Assembly: GCA_014529385.2 (NCBI GenBank)
Contig: CM043953.1
Location: 72,939,872 to 73,003,871 of the forward strand
DNA: 64,000 nt
From: Adiantum capillus-veneris
Lineage: Eukaryota; Streptophyta; Polypodiopsida; Polypodiales; Pteridaceae
Direction of reading: 5' to 3'
A program made the position numbers and the translations under genes. The notes under the pieces were generated by a model, which was given only the letters and a program-made list of their open reading frames with translations, did not search any database and was not told where the DNA came from. Below, one piece after another: positions 38,607 to 51,085 of this stretch (positions are counted from its first letter, which is position 1; each line of letters opens with the position of its first letter).

Positions 38607-39260
38607 CTCGCCCTCAAGCTCAACACCATCTCTTGTATATCAAGCATCACTCGAAGCCACAATAGCTTTCGTGCTCCAAGGGCCTTCGTGAAGATATCTA
38701 CAACTTGCTCATTCCTTGTCATGTACTCAAGGTGGATGTCGCTTGCCAAGACCCGCTCTCTAATGAAGTGGTAATGCACCTCAATGTGCTTCATCTTCGC
38801 ATGAAACAGTGGGTTCTGAGCTAACTGTATGCTACTGAGGTTATCACATTAGATGACAATCGGTCTCTATACTTGTTCTCCAAATTCCTGAAGTAGCAAT
38901 TCTAGCCATGCTACTTCACATGCCTCCATTGTAGCACCCTTCTACTCTGTCTTTATAGTTGATAGAGCAAACATAGATCAATTTTTGTTGCTCCATGTGA
39001 TAGCATCACTCACAAATGAAAATATGAATCTGCTGGTAGACCTACGATCATATGTACAACCAACCCAATCCACATCTGTGCAACCATACAACTGCAACTC
39101 AACATCAACCTTATAAATGAGTGCATAATCCAAAGTAGCACTCACATAGCACAATGTGCACCTCACTGCATCTAAGTGTGGTTTCTTGAAAGATTTTATA
39201 GACTGACTCACCAATCCAATTGTGTAGCTCAAGTTTAAACATGAGATAGTCAAGTAGATT
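38607..39260 (-). pseudogene. Copia J RNase H
   Basis: LYGCTDVDWVGCTYDRRSTS (catalytic D in the YxDxDWxG region) and KHIEVHYHFIRERV followed by VDIFTKALG are the standard copia RNase H start and end. It breaks off at about 39260 before the RT. Stops occur between the two frames. Confidence 0.82.
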
Positions 39261-40600
39261 AAATCTCAGGAAAGTGACTTGGATGGGGCATGGAGACTCT
39301 TGAGGTTGTCATTCCTCAAGAAGTGAACCTAACAAGCAAACACAACAACTCAACAAGCAAACCACTACTCAATGATTAAAAAAGTACGCCTATGTCCTTT
39401 CTCACCGCTCTCGATCGTCATGCCATTTTGACACTCAAACATACTCGAAATGCAACGAAACTTTAGGACACCTACGGGCACTATCCTACCAAGTCTGGTC
39501 CCAATCCAAAAAGGTACCAAAATCACGATCTATCATGATCAAGGTCCTTAAAACTGCAATAGAACTATCCAGAAAGGTTGCCCTATGGTCTAGGAACCTT
39601 GATGTATCAAAACTGGGTCTTTGACTTTGATGTGCTCTTTGAATACCACACTTGGTTGATTCTCTTCGGTTTCTTTTGGAGGCTTCTTTGTGATGGAAAC
39701 TTTGGTTGATAAACTTTTTGCTTTGATTTCCATTGCATTGTCAATGGTGTGGCTCTTATTGTAGAGACTACATTGGAAGTTTGGTGGACACTCATTGAAG
39801 GTAAAGTCAACTTATGAGGTTGATCTGTTTCAATGGTTGCTTTAGCTTTACCTTTCTCCGCTATGGTTGGATGTTTCTTTTCTGCATAAATTTGAGATGC
39901 TTCTGAGACCTTTGTTGTTGTTGTTATTGTTGTTGAACCTTTTTGTTGTTGTCAAAAGAAGATATTCCTCCACCAGCTTTCTGTCAGGACGAAACTCTCT
40001 TCGATGTGGTGGGAGTTGTTTTAAAACTTGTATACACTATCTCCTCTAGATAGGTGATTGGCGGTTTTCTCATCATTATCTACGTTTCATAAGACATTAG
40101 ATTCTTTGTTACTTCTCGATGTATCACAAATAAATATGTGATTTTGAGTCCTATTTCTCCACATATGTTGAATTTGATCATTGTAGAGACAATCGATCTT
40201 CCACCTTGTCCTTCTCTTGATCTCGAGTTTGTTGAACATTTAATATCGACCTTGAAAACTCTTTTTCTTCATCTTCTTTCACTTGTGATTTTTTTGGAGT
40301 CGGCTTCTTTGAAACAAGTTTTGTCAATTCTTTTGGTATGTCAATGATGACATACTCTCTTGGTTTCTTTTCTTTGTTTGTTTGTTCTTTTGCATGGTGA
40401 TACCTGTTTGCCTCTTGTTTTCTACTTTCACACTTAGAATTTTCATTGGCCTCTTTCAATACCTTTATCGTAAAACAGAGAGTTATATCATAACCATTCT
40501 CGTCGCAAACTTCGTGGTATTATTTTGTTTACGCACACATTTAGAGTAGCCAATATTTACTCCCATCCAAAGGGTTCAAATAACTCCTCCGGAAACGGCT
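39261..40600 (-). other. Unassigned stretch, possibly gypsy H spacer
   Basis: Minus frames at 39607-39810 and 40178-40459 are Lys/Pro-rich low-complexity sequence without a motif. They may be the variable region downstream of the neighbouring protease. No LTR is seen. Confidence 0.35.
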
Positions 40601-40603
40601 CTT

Positions 40604-41310
40604 TCACATAGTCTTGTCTTCTACCGAGCACTCTAGAATACAATCATCCTTTTTCAAGCTTTCGCACTCCGATGCTCCACACATACAAACATGCGCTCCC
40701 TTTATCAACCAAGCAAACAATTGTGTTTCAGATTCTGTAGTTACATCAAAGTCTTGTACTGGGGTTTGATTTACGTCTCTGTAACTATGGTCCTTTGTAC
40801 TGACCCTCGTTGTTACACCCTTGTATCTCAAGTAGATGTGGTCATAGCCCTAATCTTGAACCATTTTGAGTTGATGCATCCCAAGATAATCTCAAAGTTG
40901 TTGCTTTTTTCAAAATCCATTATTGCAAACGTATGCTCGCAATCGATTTCACAAGAGGATACAATAGTTTATTCCATCATCCCCAAGGGTCTCTCCACAT
41001 ATCCGTCTGCTAGTTGCAACTTCATACGCGTTCTTTTGAGACCTGGTCTTCGCCATTTCTCCTAGATTTCTTTTGTAGCAATGGCTACTCCTACCACACT
41101 ATCAAGTATTGCTATCATTTTTACTCTCTTGTACTCTAGTGGTAAGGTGGTGTTCCCTTCTTCGCCTTCGCAATAATCACCCACCATATTCACTGGCACC
41201 GGCTTTGCCATTGGTTTCTTGGATTGAGTTTTACCCATGTAGTCATCTAAGGGGATGTCTTGATAAGGAATTTTCACTCCCATTCTTTCCAAGTTTTTGC
41301 CCATTTGGCC
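40604..41310 (-). pseudogene. Gypsy H aspartic protease region
   Basis: MIAILDSVVGVAIATKE matches the ILD[ST]GAGVxI active site of plant Ty3-type proteases, with Gly replaced by Val. About 60 residues on, after a frameshift, NNFEIILGCI matches the second conserved ILG strand. The region is read right to left in three frames. Confidence 0.65.
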
Positions 41311-42600
41311 CTATAGATGTGGTCTAATTTTCAAAAGTTCCGAGAGAGTAATCTTGCATTGTATAGGAGAAGATATCAATTCGTGCAAGCTTTTGGTATC
41401 CATCATTTTTTGTGTGACATTCCACTGAGAAGGTATCACTCTAACCTCAGATTTCACTTTGTGTTCTCCTATGAAAGATGGCAAGGTTTGTAGAAAGTGT
41501 GGTTTACTCTCTTCAGATGCTATAAACCTGACATCTCCATATAGAGATCGTATATCTTTGGGATATAACTCGTGATCCATGTTGATCTCAAGGATAGGTA
41601 TAGACTGTAAAGTAGCACTACCTTCTTTTTGGTTTTTGATCGTCTCCCATAAGGGTTGTGGCCATGGCTTGACCACTTCATGAATTGGCGGCATCTTGTG
41701 AGATTTGCCCTCATTCATTGTGTTCACAACAACCCTCGTATCCAATGGAATTTCATTCCCTGGTTTGGTTGGTTTTCCAGTCTTGTCTTCTTTTAGTGTG
41801 CTTTTATTCTCCTTTTTGGATACATGCACCACTTGTTCGAGGATGTTCAGAATATTTAGATGCATTGGAGCTTGGGCTTTCTCTATGAGACTTCTGCACA
41901 TTTCCATTTGTTTGGTTTCAATTTTTGGATGTGGATACATCAATAATATTTGTTCTAATGTCTGATTGGGTTTCAGTCTAGCCTAATAAGCTTGCAACAT
42001 GGTATCTAATTGCTCAATAACTTTTTCAACGAAGACCGAACCTCCCAATGAAATTTTGGATGATTTCTCTTTTTTCGTTCATTCCCTGTTTTCCTTTTAT
42101 TGTTTTAACTGCTCTTTGGTTTGCTGCAGCTCAGTTTCTAAGGCGGTATTCTCTTTCAGTCTTTTCGCTTTTATTTTGTCTCCTTTAGCTTTCCATTAAT
42201 TTCTTCCAATCCTCATTGATCTGTTCTCAATTTCTGTTTGAATAGGCAATTTGCTTTCCTCCTCGTCAGATGCGTTTTTGGTAGCTTCTTGAGCTTGAGT
42301 TCGAGTCATCACCTTTATAGGAATTGTGGGTTCTACCTTGGATCCGCTTGAAGAAGGCAACACTCCTACAACGTTCATTGTTGCTTTTTCCTTGTTGTTT
42401 GGGTGTTTTGAATAATCAAAAGTCAGGTGTGTAACACCGCATTCTAAGCAATATTAAAATATCTCCACGTTCTTACGTGATGAGGAAAATATATTGGCCA
42501 ATGATTACCTCAACACTCGTATCATGGTCCTACTTGTTGCGTAGGTGGTGGTCCAATCAATGGTTGTTCTTGCTATTAAGTATGGTGCTTGATTTACCCC
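41311..42600 (-). pseudogene. Gypsy H region between gag and protease
   Basis: One 210-residue frame (41943-41311) and shorter acidic/basic frames (42378-42196) link gag to the protease. They show no motif of their own. The placement between recognisable gag and protease pieces supports a single element. Confidence 0.5.
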
Positions 42601-42966
42601 TTATAATTTTTTGTATTAAAAACGCACATTTGTAAGGCCCCCGTTATGAGGAGAAGCCATTGCATGTGAAGAAAAATCGCTCATCGAAAACCAAAAATTT
42701 CACGGGTAGTTGGAGTATTCCTTTTTGTAGGAATAATATGGCCAGACGGCCGCCGAAAAGTGGTCAAAAAATGATCAATCGTTTGGCCGGTAGTCAATGG
42801 ACAATGGGCGGTGGCTGAATTCAATGGCCGGTGGCCGATTTCAAGATGGACTTGTCTTCTCAAGGGAGGCCATACATGGACGCATTGGAGAGTCCAAGTT
42901 GGACTTGTAAACACAAGGGCGGCTACACACGGCTACCTCTTATGAGAGAGGGCAACCTTTTTGGCC

Positions 42967-42973
42967 TATAAAA
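42967..42973 (+). promoter_or_regulatory. TATA box of the solo LTR
   Basis: TATAAAA about 335 bp into the LTR, followed at normal spacing by a probable start region. The surrounding U3 is GC-richer than its neighbours. Confidence 0.5.
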
Positions 42974-43159
42974 GGAGGTCTCTTCTATACACAAAAATGG
43001 ATTGTGAAGTTGATGTGAGGTGGTCAGAGTGAAGCAAGGCGGGAGCTCCAAAAGGGTATAATCCCTTTGTAATCTACTTCTTGTTTTGAAGTATTAAAGC
43101 CATTGAGTGGTGCAGTCCCATGGATGTAGCCCACATTGGGTAAACCACGTATATTGTGT

Positions 43160-43162
<3 letters not shown>

Positions 43163-43217
<55 letters not shown>
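43163..43217. repeat. (CT)n microsatellite
   Basis: About 27 CT units inside the U5 region of the solo LTR. Confidence 0.95.
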
Positions 43218-43219
<2 letters not shown>

Positions 43220-43299
43220 CTATAATCTCTCATGTGTGAAAATTAAGTAAACTACTCAATTATCTACTTAGCTACGTCATATTTCCTAACACTTGCCTA

Positions 43300-44730
43300 G
43301 TAAGGGTAATCTATTGGCCAATGATCACCTTCACACTCGTATCATGGTCCTACTTGTTGTGTAACTGGTGGTGCAATCAATGGTCGTTTTTGCCTAGTAA
43401 GGACGATCGTTGAACCATACTCTTGATTTGCTACTATGAACATCACGGTGTTCTCATCCATGGAATACTGATTTTTCATGGGTTTAGGTGCATACACTGG
43501 TTGAGTGTAGCTCACTACTACTCTACCATCATTCAAAAGAGGCGGTTGCTTCCCTAGCATACATTGCGGTTTTGGCTGAGTGTTACACCATGGGGTGGGA
43601 CGATCCCCTCCACAAGTCTCATATCTCCTCATTTGAGATTGTCATACATTCGGATTCTGTCCATAAGCTTGGTTCATTCTCGTTACCACTTCTTCGACCA
43701 CTAGATCAATGCTCGGCATAGTAGGACTTTGAACATCTTGCTTTGTTGCAGATTCACTCTTTGGAGAAGAGGTACTACTCGTCGCATTTTTTGTATCATC
43801 TGCTACCTCTCCGTAGGCCTACAATTGTCAACTAGATATAGAGCTTCTCTAGTGACTTGCTCAAATGTCGTGCATGCTTTCAAATGTAGGTTCTTTTTTA
43901 GTGTCTCTTTTCTCAAGTCCTCTATGAAGAGAATTGATAACCTCTCATCTTGCGTAGCTCTCTCATAGGATATCTCTCTATGTATTGTTTGAAGGGAATC
44001 AAAGCTTCCTTCACTTTCTCGTTTGCTTTTTGTTTGAAAGCATAGATCTTCGACACCATGTTGTGCTTGATTCTCCTTTTTGAGAACTCCGATGTGAATT
44101 CTTGCAAGAGTTGTCCGATGTTTGGAAAATCATCTATGTTCAGTGGTTGGAACCACGTCGAAGTCGCAATTTGTTCAGCTCTCAAACTTATTTAAAGAGT
44201 GAAACATGAACATATGGATCCCTTGACCCATTGTACTTTGTCTTGACACATTAGGCTACTTGATATGGTATTAGTCATTGTGGTCCAATCACCAATCTAA
44301 CCAATTTGTGGTCTCTTGGAAAGGCATCTCTCGCTCTCTCCTCTTGTCTTCGAGACAATCCCGGTGGAATCCTCTCTGATATGTGCTCTGGCATCATTTT
44401 TGGTTGAAAATAAGTAGAGATTGGACTATCCTTTTATGTATACCTTTCTAGGTCAACTCGATCATCAAGTTTGTACTCTCGTCCATACTTATCTACCATC
44501 AAAACTTGCACTCATTGGACATCTATATACGTGAATGCATAGAGATACTTATGGTCTGCCAACTTTCTCGCGTTGGGTTCTACAAAATTGTAGAAGGTAT
44601 GTTGATCTCTGATTGTGAATCTATACAAGTCCTCATGAGCGTAATCCATTAGAACTCTCATGGATTCATTGGTTTTGATGAATTTGACATTCGGCCTCTC
44701 CTCTAGGTCTTCGTCAATTCTCACTCTCAA
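43300..44730 (-). pseudogene. Gypsy H gag
   Basis: STWFQPLNIDDFPNIGQLLQ, EFTSEFSKRRI and the following block resemble the retrotransposon_gag capsid domain (W-x-L ... F...F...). Upstream frames (44730-44512) hold a conserved-looking N-terminal part. The stretch near 43300-43400 repeats 42481-42570 at about 80% identity. Many stops. Confidence 0.55.
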
Positions 44731-45239
44731 AGGTGTTTTGACATTCTTGCGGTTGCATGTCTCTGAGTTGAGTATAAAACCTTGGTGGTGGATGATTTTT
44801 CATCGTCATCAAGGCTCACTCAAAACTCTCAAGATATTCATTGACATGCTCAACATGGCTCAGTGCAACCTAAGAACTGCCAAGAACTCTGACAAAGCAC
44901 AAGAATTGACCTAATTTTCAACCAGAGGTCCAAATCCAAAAAAAATCAATACCATAGCATCTACTAATCATGATGATCCTGATGGTGCCATGAAAAGTTA
45001 AATTGGCCCCCAAACATGGATCGTGATCCATGTACCCATGGTGACAGCTTTACTTGAAATTTTCATGATCAATAGTGCATACATAAGGAAACATATCTCC
45101 AAGTCTAGTTTTGGAATAAATTGAGCAAAATTGGGTAAAAAGACATCAAAACAAGTGATAGATTGAAAATTGCACTGCAAAAGTAGTGTTGTTCATTTGA
45201 CCTATCAAACCAAGTCCAAATTCAAAAGATTTGAGATTT
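44731..45239. other. Junction sequence between gypsy H and copia G
   Basis: No coding similarity is seen. A CA-rich stretch lies near 44870-44990. Confidence 0.35.
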
Positions 45240-46643
45240 AGCTTGTGGACGTAGAGTGCAACAAGCTACCTTAAGCTACCAACCATCTTCCTAATGGTAG
45301 CATTCTCGAGCACTTGACTTGCATCATTCCTACCATCTTCCTAATGGTAGCATTCTCGAGCACTTGACTTGCATCATTCCCCAACTTCAAATTGTGAACT
45401 AAGGGCATCACAATTGACTTAATATTAGCCATGCCATACTTTTTCAGCATGTCCAAGGCATATTGTCTTTGTGATAGCCATACACCCTCTTCTATGCAAA
45501 CAATTTCAATTCCCAACAAATATCAAAATTCTCCCAAGTTTTTCATCTCGAACTCCTACATAAGTAGAGCACGTACACCCTCTACTTCAACCGCATTATC
45601 ACCTCAAACAATCAAGTCATCCACATAGATGTATATCACCACAATTCTTGCTTCATTCTTTCACACATACAATGAATGATCTGCATCATACATCTCAAAA
45701 TCTAAAAACACAAGGAATTTGTACATAACCCTTGGCCACAAGCATTTCCTTGTACCTACTCACATTGCCATCAGAATTGTGCTTTACCTTTTACATCCAT
45801 TTGCATCCAATTTCCTTCTTTCTTTCAGGTAATGGTACCAACTAACATGCTCCATTTGCATCAAGGGCAATAATGTCCTCATCCCTAGCTTGCCAACATT
45901 TCTAATCTTTGATAGCATCTTCAAAGCAAGTGGGTTCTACTTTTCCTGTAATCTTTTACATATATGCACAATGATGAGCAATATAATTGTCATACATCAA
46001 CCTCTGCACAGGATTTCTCACGCTCTCAAACCTACGTTGATCACTTTGAAGTGCCTTATTCCATATTTGTATCCTTCTTGTACTTGGAGTCTTCACAAGG
46101 GGTATGCTAAGCTCCTCATCTAAACTCTGATCATAACCAATGTATGACCAGCACTTAAATTTGGTAGCTTAGGGACATCATCAATTTTTTCCTTCCCTTT
46201 TCTTGATACATTTGATGAGCTAATAGGACTCGTTCTTTCATGCAACATGCCACTCCATGGCTTTTCACCATAACTTGTACTAGAGGTGATCCTTGGGGCC
46301 CACTCAAAAGCCGTGGCTACACACCTATATTTTCTTTTGCTATCTCTTACATCAGCCCCTAAATCATCCTTCACATCATTATATCAACTTGCCATTTCAT
46401 CTACAACAACATCTTTGCTCACTTAACATGTGATGGAGTTATCCTATTTATATCATTTTTGCTCAAGGGAATATCCAATGGACACACCTTTTTCTACTTT
46501 CGGATCATGCTTACTTCTGAGCTCTCTGGCACATACACATAAGTAATACATCCAAACACTTTAAAAATTGATACATCCGATTTTTCACCACAAAAATTAT
46601 GTTCTGGTGTCATATCATGTATCGCAACAATAGGGGTCGTGTT
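45240..46643 (-). pseudogene. Copia G: RT and integrase-end relic
   Basis: Read right to left: VFGCITYVYVPESSEVS and GVSIGYSLEQK (integrase C-terminal block, about 46560-46440), then a linker. YVDDLIV lies at about 45610-45632, followed by LLGIEIVCIEEGVWLSQRQYALDML at 45530-45440. The first half of the RT is largely deleted. A 46-bp tandem duplication (CCATCTTCCTAATGGTAGCA) occupies 45284-45380. Confidence 0.75.
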
Positions 46644-47557
46644 CATGGCGAACTTTTGAAAGTGCATAGCTACCCGGTGTAGCTTAGAGGACTCCGTGAA
46701 GCCCTCATCTCCAAACGCCGCATCGAATTGTTGGATGAAAGTCAATACTTTGTCTGTAGTACCAAAGGTGCCATCGTAGGTAAGGAAAGAGATGCTCTTT
46801 CCTCCCTCTTTAAAATTCTTGAGCTTGGACGATCTCTTCCACGCGACATAGGATTTCTTATGGCCTCTTCTTTTTGATGGTTCAAAAGTTGCACCATTGC
46901 TTTCTTCAAAAGATGAAGAATTTGAGGAAGATGGGGAAGAGGGTAACCTCTTTCTTGCCTTTTTCTTTCCTTGGCCCTCTTTGTCTGCACCATCACTTTC
47001 TTCATAAGAGGAAGAGGATGAAGAAGAGGGTGACTTCTTTCTCGCCTTTTTCTTCTCTCTTTTTTTTTATCATCCCTCTTTGAATTATGGTGTGGAGAGG
47101 TGTGCAATGGTCTTCTCTGTTTAGGAAGTGATGGAGAGCATTTTGCCCGCCATCTTCGTGGAGCCATCTCCACCAAGGTGGCAGGAGACTCGATTCTTTC
47201 TCGTTCCTTTGGTGGAGCCTCTTGAAATCTTCTTTGAGAAGGAGATGCAACATCAAGAAGCAAATTTTTGAGCCCTTCGTATGGATCCTCTTCTTCTTCC
47301 TGAATAGGAGAGAGGCCTCTTTTGAAAGTCTCGCAAGGAGGCTTCCTAGGTACTCTCTCGTCATGGTGGGGAGTTTAGAGAATCCATTGAGCACGAAGCT
47401 GCCGTTGCACTTCACTTTGGAGGGATGAATTTCCCATGTCTTGTTGAAGCCTAGAAACAAGGTAGCTAACAAGCATAGGGGCATCATTAGTAGCCTGCTC
47501 ATTAGCAAAATCAAAGCTATCAACATTAATTTCACTCTCTTTACTATTGTTAGCCAT
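46644..47557 (-). pseudogene. Gypsy F1 gag, truncated
   Basis: It starts MANNSKESEINVDSFDF at 47557 and matches the gag of the second copy (53300-54199), including the Ser-rich low-complexity part and the FIQQFDAAFGDEGFTESSK block. It is cut at about 46643, where copia G begins. The rest of its pol is absent. Confidence 0.82.
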
Positions 47558-47884
47558 TCTAGCAATTTTTAGGTGTACTTTGGCACTTCAAGCCCTAGTT
47601 GCTGCTCCTCATTACCCCTTTAGAAAAGCACTCAAGCTACTGTACCCGTGGCTTGAATATTATTAATTGCAAAGGAATAGAAGAGAGGGTCTTTCAACAC
47701 CAAAACAACACTGGCTCCTGTAAAGCTTCTAATAGCTTAATAGTGGTTAAGCTGTTGGCAAGCCCCGTAGGACTCCACTATTAAGACCATAGCTCTCGAT
47801 GGTGATGCCCCGTTATTTGCACGAAGACAGACGCACTGCAAAGCTGATAAATACCTATTCTACTTACTCAATTGCAAACATTGT
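47558..47884 (-). other. Gypsy F1 leader
   Basis: Sequence homologous to 54200-54586, lacking about 60 bp next to the primer binding site. No coding. Confidence 0.65.
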
Positions 47885-47896
47885 GCTCTGATACCA
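47885..47896 (-). other. Primer binding site of gypsy F1
   Basis: GCTCTGATACCA, minus-strand TGGTATCAGAGC, one base from the LTR start at 47898. Confidence 0.87.
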
Positions 47897-47897
47897 A

Positions 47898-49410
47898 TGT
47901 AACATTTAATGGCCTAGTAACTTGTGTGTAGTGGAAAATAACATGAACATGGTGAGCATTTCATTATAATAGATTCCTAATGAGCATAGCAAGAGTGCTT
48001 GGATGGAGAGAGCAACAAAAAGCATAACACCTAGTTAGATAGGCATGAACAATACTTCAAAAGAGAGATAAATTAAGCTATTGACAACAATTGAGGACCG
48101 GATTTACATGGAGCCGGTCCCCCCTCCAAAAGGCTTTGTATTATAGGTTTCCCCCATCAAGGGAGACATTTTACAATACAATTCTTTGTGTTCCTTCAAC
48201 AACTAGCTAGTGCAATGAAGATGTAAGCTTCAAGCACTAAGCAAACACTTACAAAACACAACATCAATTCCCTCACGGTCTCAGACACAAAACCTCACAC
48301 ACCTTTGAAGATGGTGAGAGCTACCAGGGTATGAGAGTAGATTGAGAGGAAGAAGGAGTAGTCTTACGAGAAAGAAGTATATCTCCTCACACAATCACTC
48401 ATAAAAGCTTAGCATGTCTTAGTAATTAGCATGGTAGAGGAGATGAACATGCATTGAAGCTTCTCTCTTGGTTGGATTTGCATCACAAAGCCAAGAGTCG
48501 TTGGTGTAGGCCTCCCTTCTCACAAGCTTGGAGTAGATAATGAGATTTCCATTAAAGCTTGAGAAGGAGACAGAGAGTCTTCTTGCTTCACACATGAGAT
48601 TGTGTGAGTGGTGTGTGTGTGTGATAATGCCTTGCCAAAATCAGCCTCCTCTCTCTCTTGTCGACCCCTCTTGCTAAATCCTCTTGTTGGCTTCCCATTG
48701 GACTTGTGACGTATGTCCCCCTTTCCCCTTTTGTGAGAGATTTAGGTAATTAAATAATGCTCATTGGAACCCTTTGTCTTCTGGCCAATAGGAATCAGGC
48801 AAGCCATTGGGCTGCTGAATGCTCATTGGACCCCTTGGGAGATTGTCCAATAGTCTTCTAGAAAGCTTAATTCTTATTGGTTCTTTTATCAAGTTTTTTT
48901 AAATGAATTAAACTAGATTTAATGTAGCCTTAATTCTCATTGGTCCACCTCTTTGGCCATCCAATAGGATTTGAGTGCACCTTGTGGGCAATTGGCCTAG
49001 GGAGCTGACATGTGTCCCCTATTCCCTTTGTGTAAAGGGAGCCTGTGAGTGTGTGTGTGTGTGTGTGTGTTTCTCTCTCATGCCCTACTTACAAGGCTCA
49101 CCCCCTCCTATGTAGGAGTCTTGAAGACTTTTTGACACACTCATAAAACATCCAATTTTACTAAGCTTGACCATTTAACACAACCTTTGAATTTTGGAAC
49201 CTTAGCATTTTGGAAGTCTTAATGGGCTGAACCTTAGGGTCTTTAAAGGCCATTGTTGCACATTGCTCTTTTGCAGATGGCCCTCCATTTGGATCCCTAT
49301 TTTCCCTCCTTTGGATTCTAGGTTTTTCTCCCCTGGTACTTCTCCATATTAAATGATCAATTTAACACGAAAAAATCATTTAGGAGAATTAGATATTAGT
49401 TATTATGACA
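47898..49410 (-). repeat. Shared LTR of gypsy F1 and F2
   Basis: A 1,513-bp LTR (TGTAACATT...TTATGACA). On the left a primer binding site marks it as the 5' LTR of F1. On the right a purine tract (minus strand TTTCAAGAGAGAAG) and an integrase end mark it as the 3' LTR of F2. A (GT)n run lies at about 49051-49070. The partner copy is 54600-55318. Confidence 0.87.
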
Positions 49411-49825
49411 TTACTTCTCTCTTGAAATCATAGTTGTCTTCGACTATGGGGTAGAGAAGATAAAGCCTATACATTTGTCCTTTTTTCAGCGGGTAGAGAA
49501 TCCCTATCTTACCCTACGACATCGTTCCAGAATGGATGACTTATCCATTTGGCGCTTGAGAGCCCAAGGCTACTGCAAGCATGTTTGCGCATTAGTCCTA
49601 TCAATCTTCCATAGTAGAGTGACAAGCTCTACTTGGTGTTTGAAAGACGTCATCTCCACAAACTTGATTCTAAGCATGCATACTACTTAACATTTGTGCA
49701 CAATAAAGAAAAAGAAAGTCTTATAAGACAAAAGCTTTGTTCATTTTAAACATTTCTACATTTGCTTAATCTAGGGAAGCATTGTAAGCATTTACAAGGT
49801 TTAGGTTATCCTTTAATTGTATGCT
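49411..49825 (-). other. Gypsy F2 3' untranslated region
   Basis: Between the LTR and the end of pol. A purine tract at 49411-49426 on the minus strand is the likely plus-strand primer. No coding is seen. Confidence 0.5.
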
Positions 49826-50484
49826 TGCATCCATCTAGTATCTTCAAAAGGATAATTCTTAAACTCAATAAGATACCGTCGGATAGTCTTATGGCCTCTT
49901 AATACCTTGTCTTCATGTTAGAGAATGGACTCGGGCTGCAACACCTCTTCTTGGTCCTCGATCTCCAGTGGGTCTTCAATAGCTGGTTCTTGAGGTGGCT
50001 CTCCTTTGTAAGGCTTTCGTAGGCTCACATGAAAAGCATTGTGTATAAGCCAATGAGTGGGCAACTTGAGTTGATAGGCCATCTCATTGATTGGTCTAAG
50101 AATCTGGAAGGGACCATAGTGCCTTTTTGCTAACTTAGCATAGTACTTTTGGTGTCCTGTAGGATTCTTGCCCGTCGTGTGCCTTAATCAAGCCTTGGGA
50201 AATTTAAGTAAGACCCAATCATTTTCCTTAAAGGCTTGGGCTCTTCTGTGCTTATCATCACTAGAAGCCTTTTGCCTTTGCTGTGAAATAGAAACAGCAT
50301 CCTTAATCTTTTGGAAAGATTCTTGTAGGTCTCGGCTATACTCATCTGTAGCAATGATCTTCCCGTGTACTTTAAATAGCAGGGGACTTTTGGATCTTCC
50401 CTCAATTATCTCAGGTGCTTTTTCCGTGGAAGTATGTACAATGTTATTGTAGGGATACTCCACTAAGGGTAAGTACTTCTCCAT
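49826..50484 (-). pseudogene. Gypsy F2 integrase C-terminus with chromodomain-like end
   Basis: VEYPYNNIVHTSTEKAPEI and KENDWVLLKFPKA are the end of the integrase core and the GPY/F-region entry. Across frameshifts, sequence compatible with LKLPTHWLIHNAFHVSLRK, and then KTIRRYLIEFKNYP...RWM at about 49840-49910, resembles the chromodomain of chromoviruses. The catalytic core between 50484 and the zinc-binding part is deleted. Confidence 0.8.
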
Positions 50485-51085
50485 TGAGACCTTTGATCTA
50501 CTTCCCCCACATAAGGAGGAGCATGAGATTCATACATTACTTTCTCACGTAGTGAGTTGGTAATGCATAGTCTATTGCCATAGAGAAGATAACCATCTTG
50601 TAAAGTAAATGGTTCCTCTTTCTTCCCTAGTGCAAGGGCTGAAATCACATCTCTAAAATCGGGATCAATAGCATACTCATATATCATAGAAGATAGATCA
50701 TTGTGAGTTGCTATGGAAACCACATTCACTCTCCGTCTTCTTGAGAGTGCATCGGCTACTTGATTATTCTTGCCAGCAATATGAGCATTATGAACATGAA
50801 ATTGCGAAAGGAAATTTGCCCGCCTCATTTGTTTGTCGGAGAGCTTGGTTTGCGTCATGAAGTACTTAAGACTTTGGTGATCCGTCCCCGCAGAATGAAA
50901 GGAGTGCCCAATAAATAGTGCTTCCATGATTCTAAGGCATGTAGAACTGCGAGGAGTTCCTTTTTATATATGCCTAGACCTTGCTCAACAGGGTCGAGCC
51001 TTCGACTTTCATAGGCTATGGCATGCCCTTCTTGGAGAAAAACAGCTCCAAGGCAATCACCACAAGCGTCATGATTGGACCTCAA
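50485..51085 (-). pseudogene. Gypsy F2 RNase H and integrase zinc-binding start
   Basis: GDCLGAVFLQEGHAIAYESRRL, YKKELLAVLHALESWKHYL and TDHQSLKYFMTQ are the Ty3 RNase H blocks. They continue to KNNQVADALSRR and YESHAPPYVGE, the start of the H2C2 finger. The match stops there at about 50500, an internal deletion of roughly 600 bp of integrase. Confidence 0.87.

Larger units (their letters stand above)
42631..43291 (+). mobile_element. Solo LTR in plus orientation
   Basis: TGTAAGGCCCCCG...TTTCCTAACA has TG...CA ends and an ordered LTR structure: TATAAAA at 42967-42973, then a GTGGATGTAGCCCACATTGG block followed by AACCACGT and a (CT)n run (43163-43217), as in the R-U5 part of many plant LTRs. 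There is no PBS next to it. The 5-bp flanks (ACATT and CTTGC) do not match, so no TSD supports it. It interrupts gypsy H. Confidence 0.6.
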
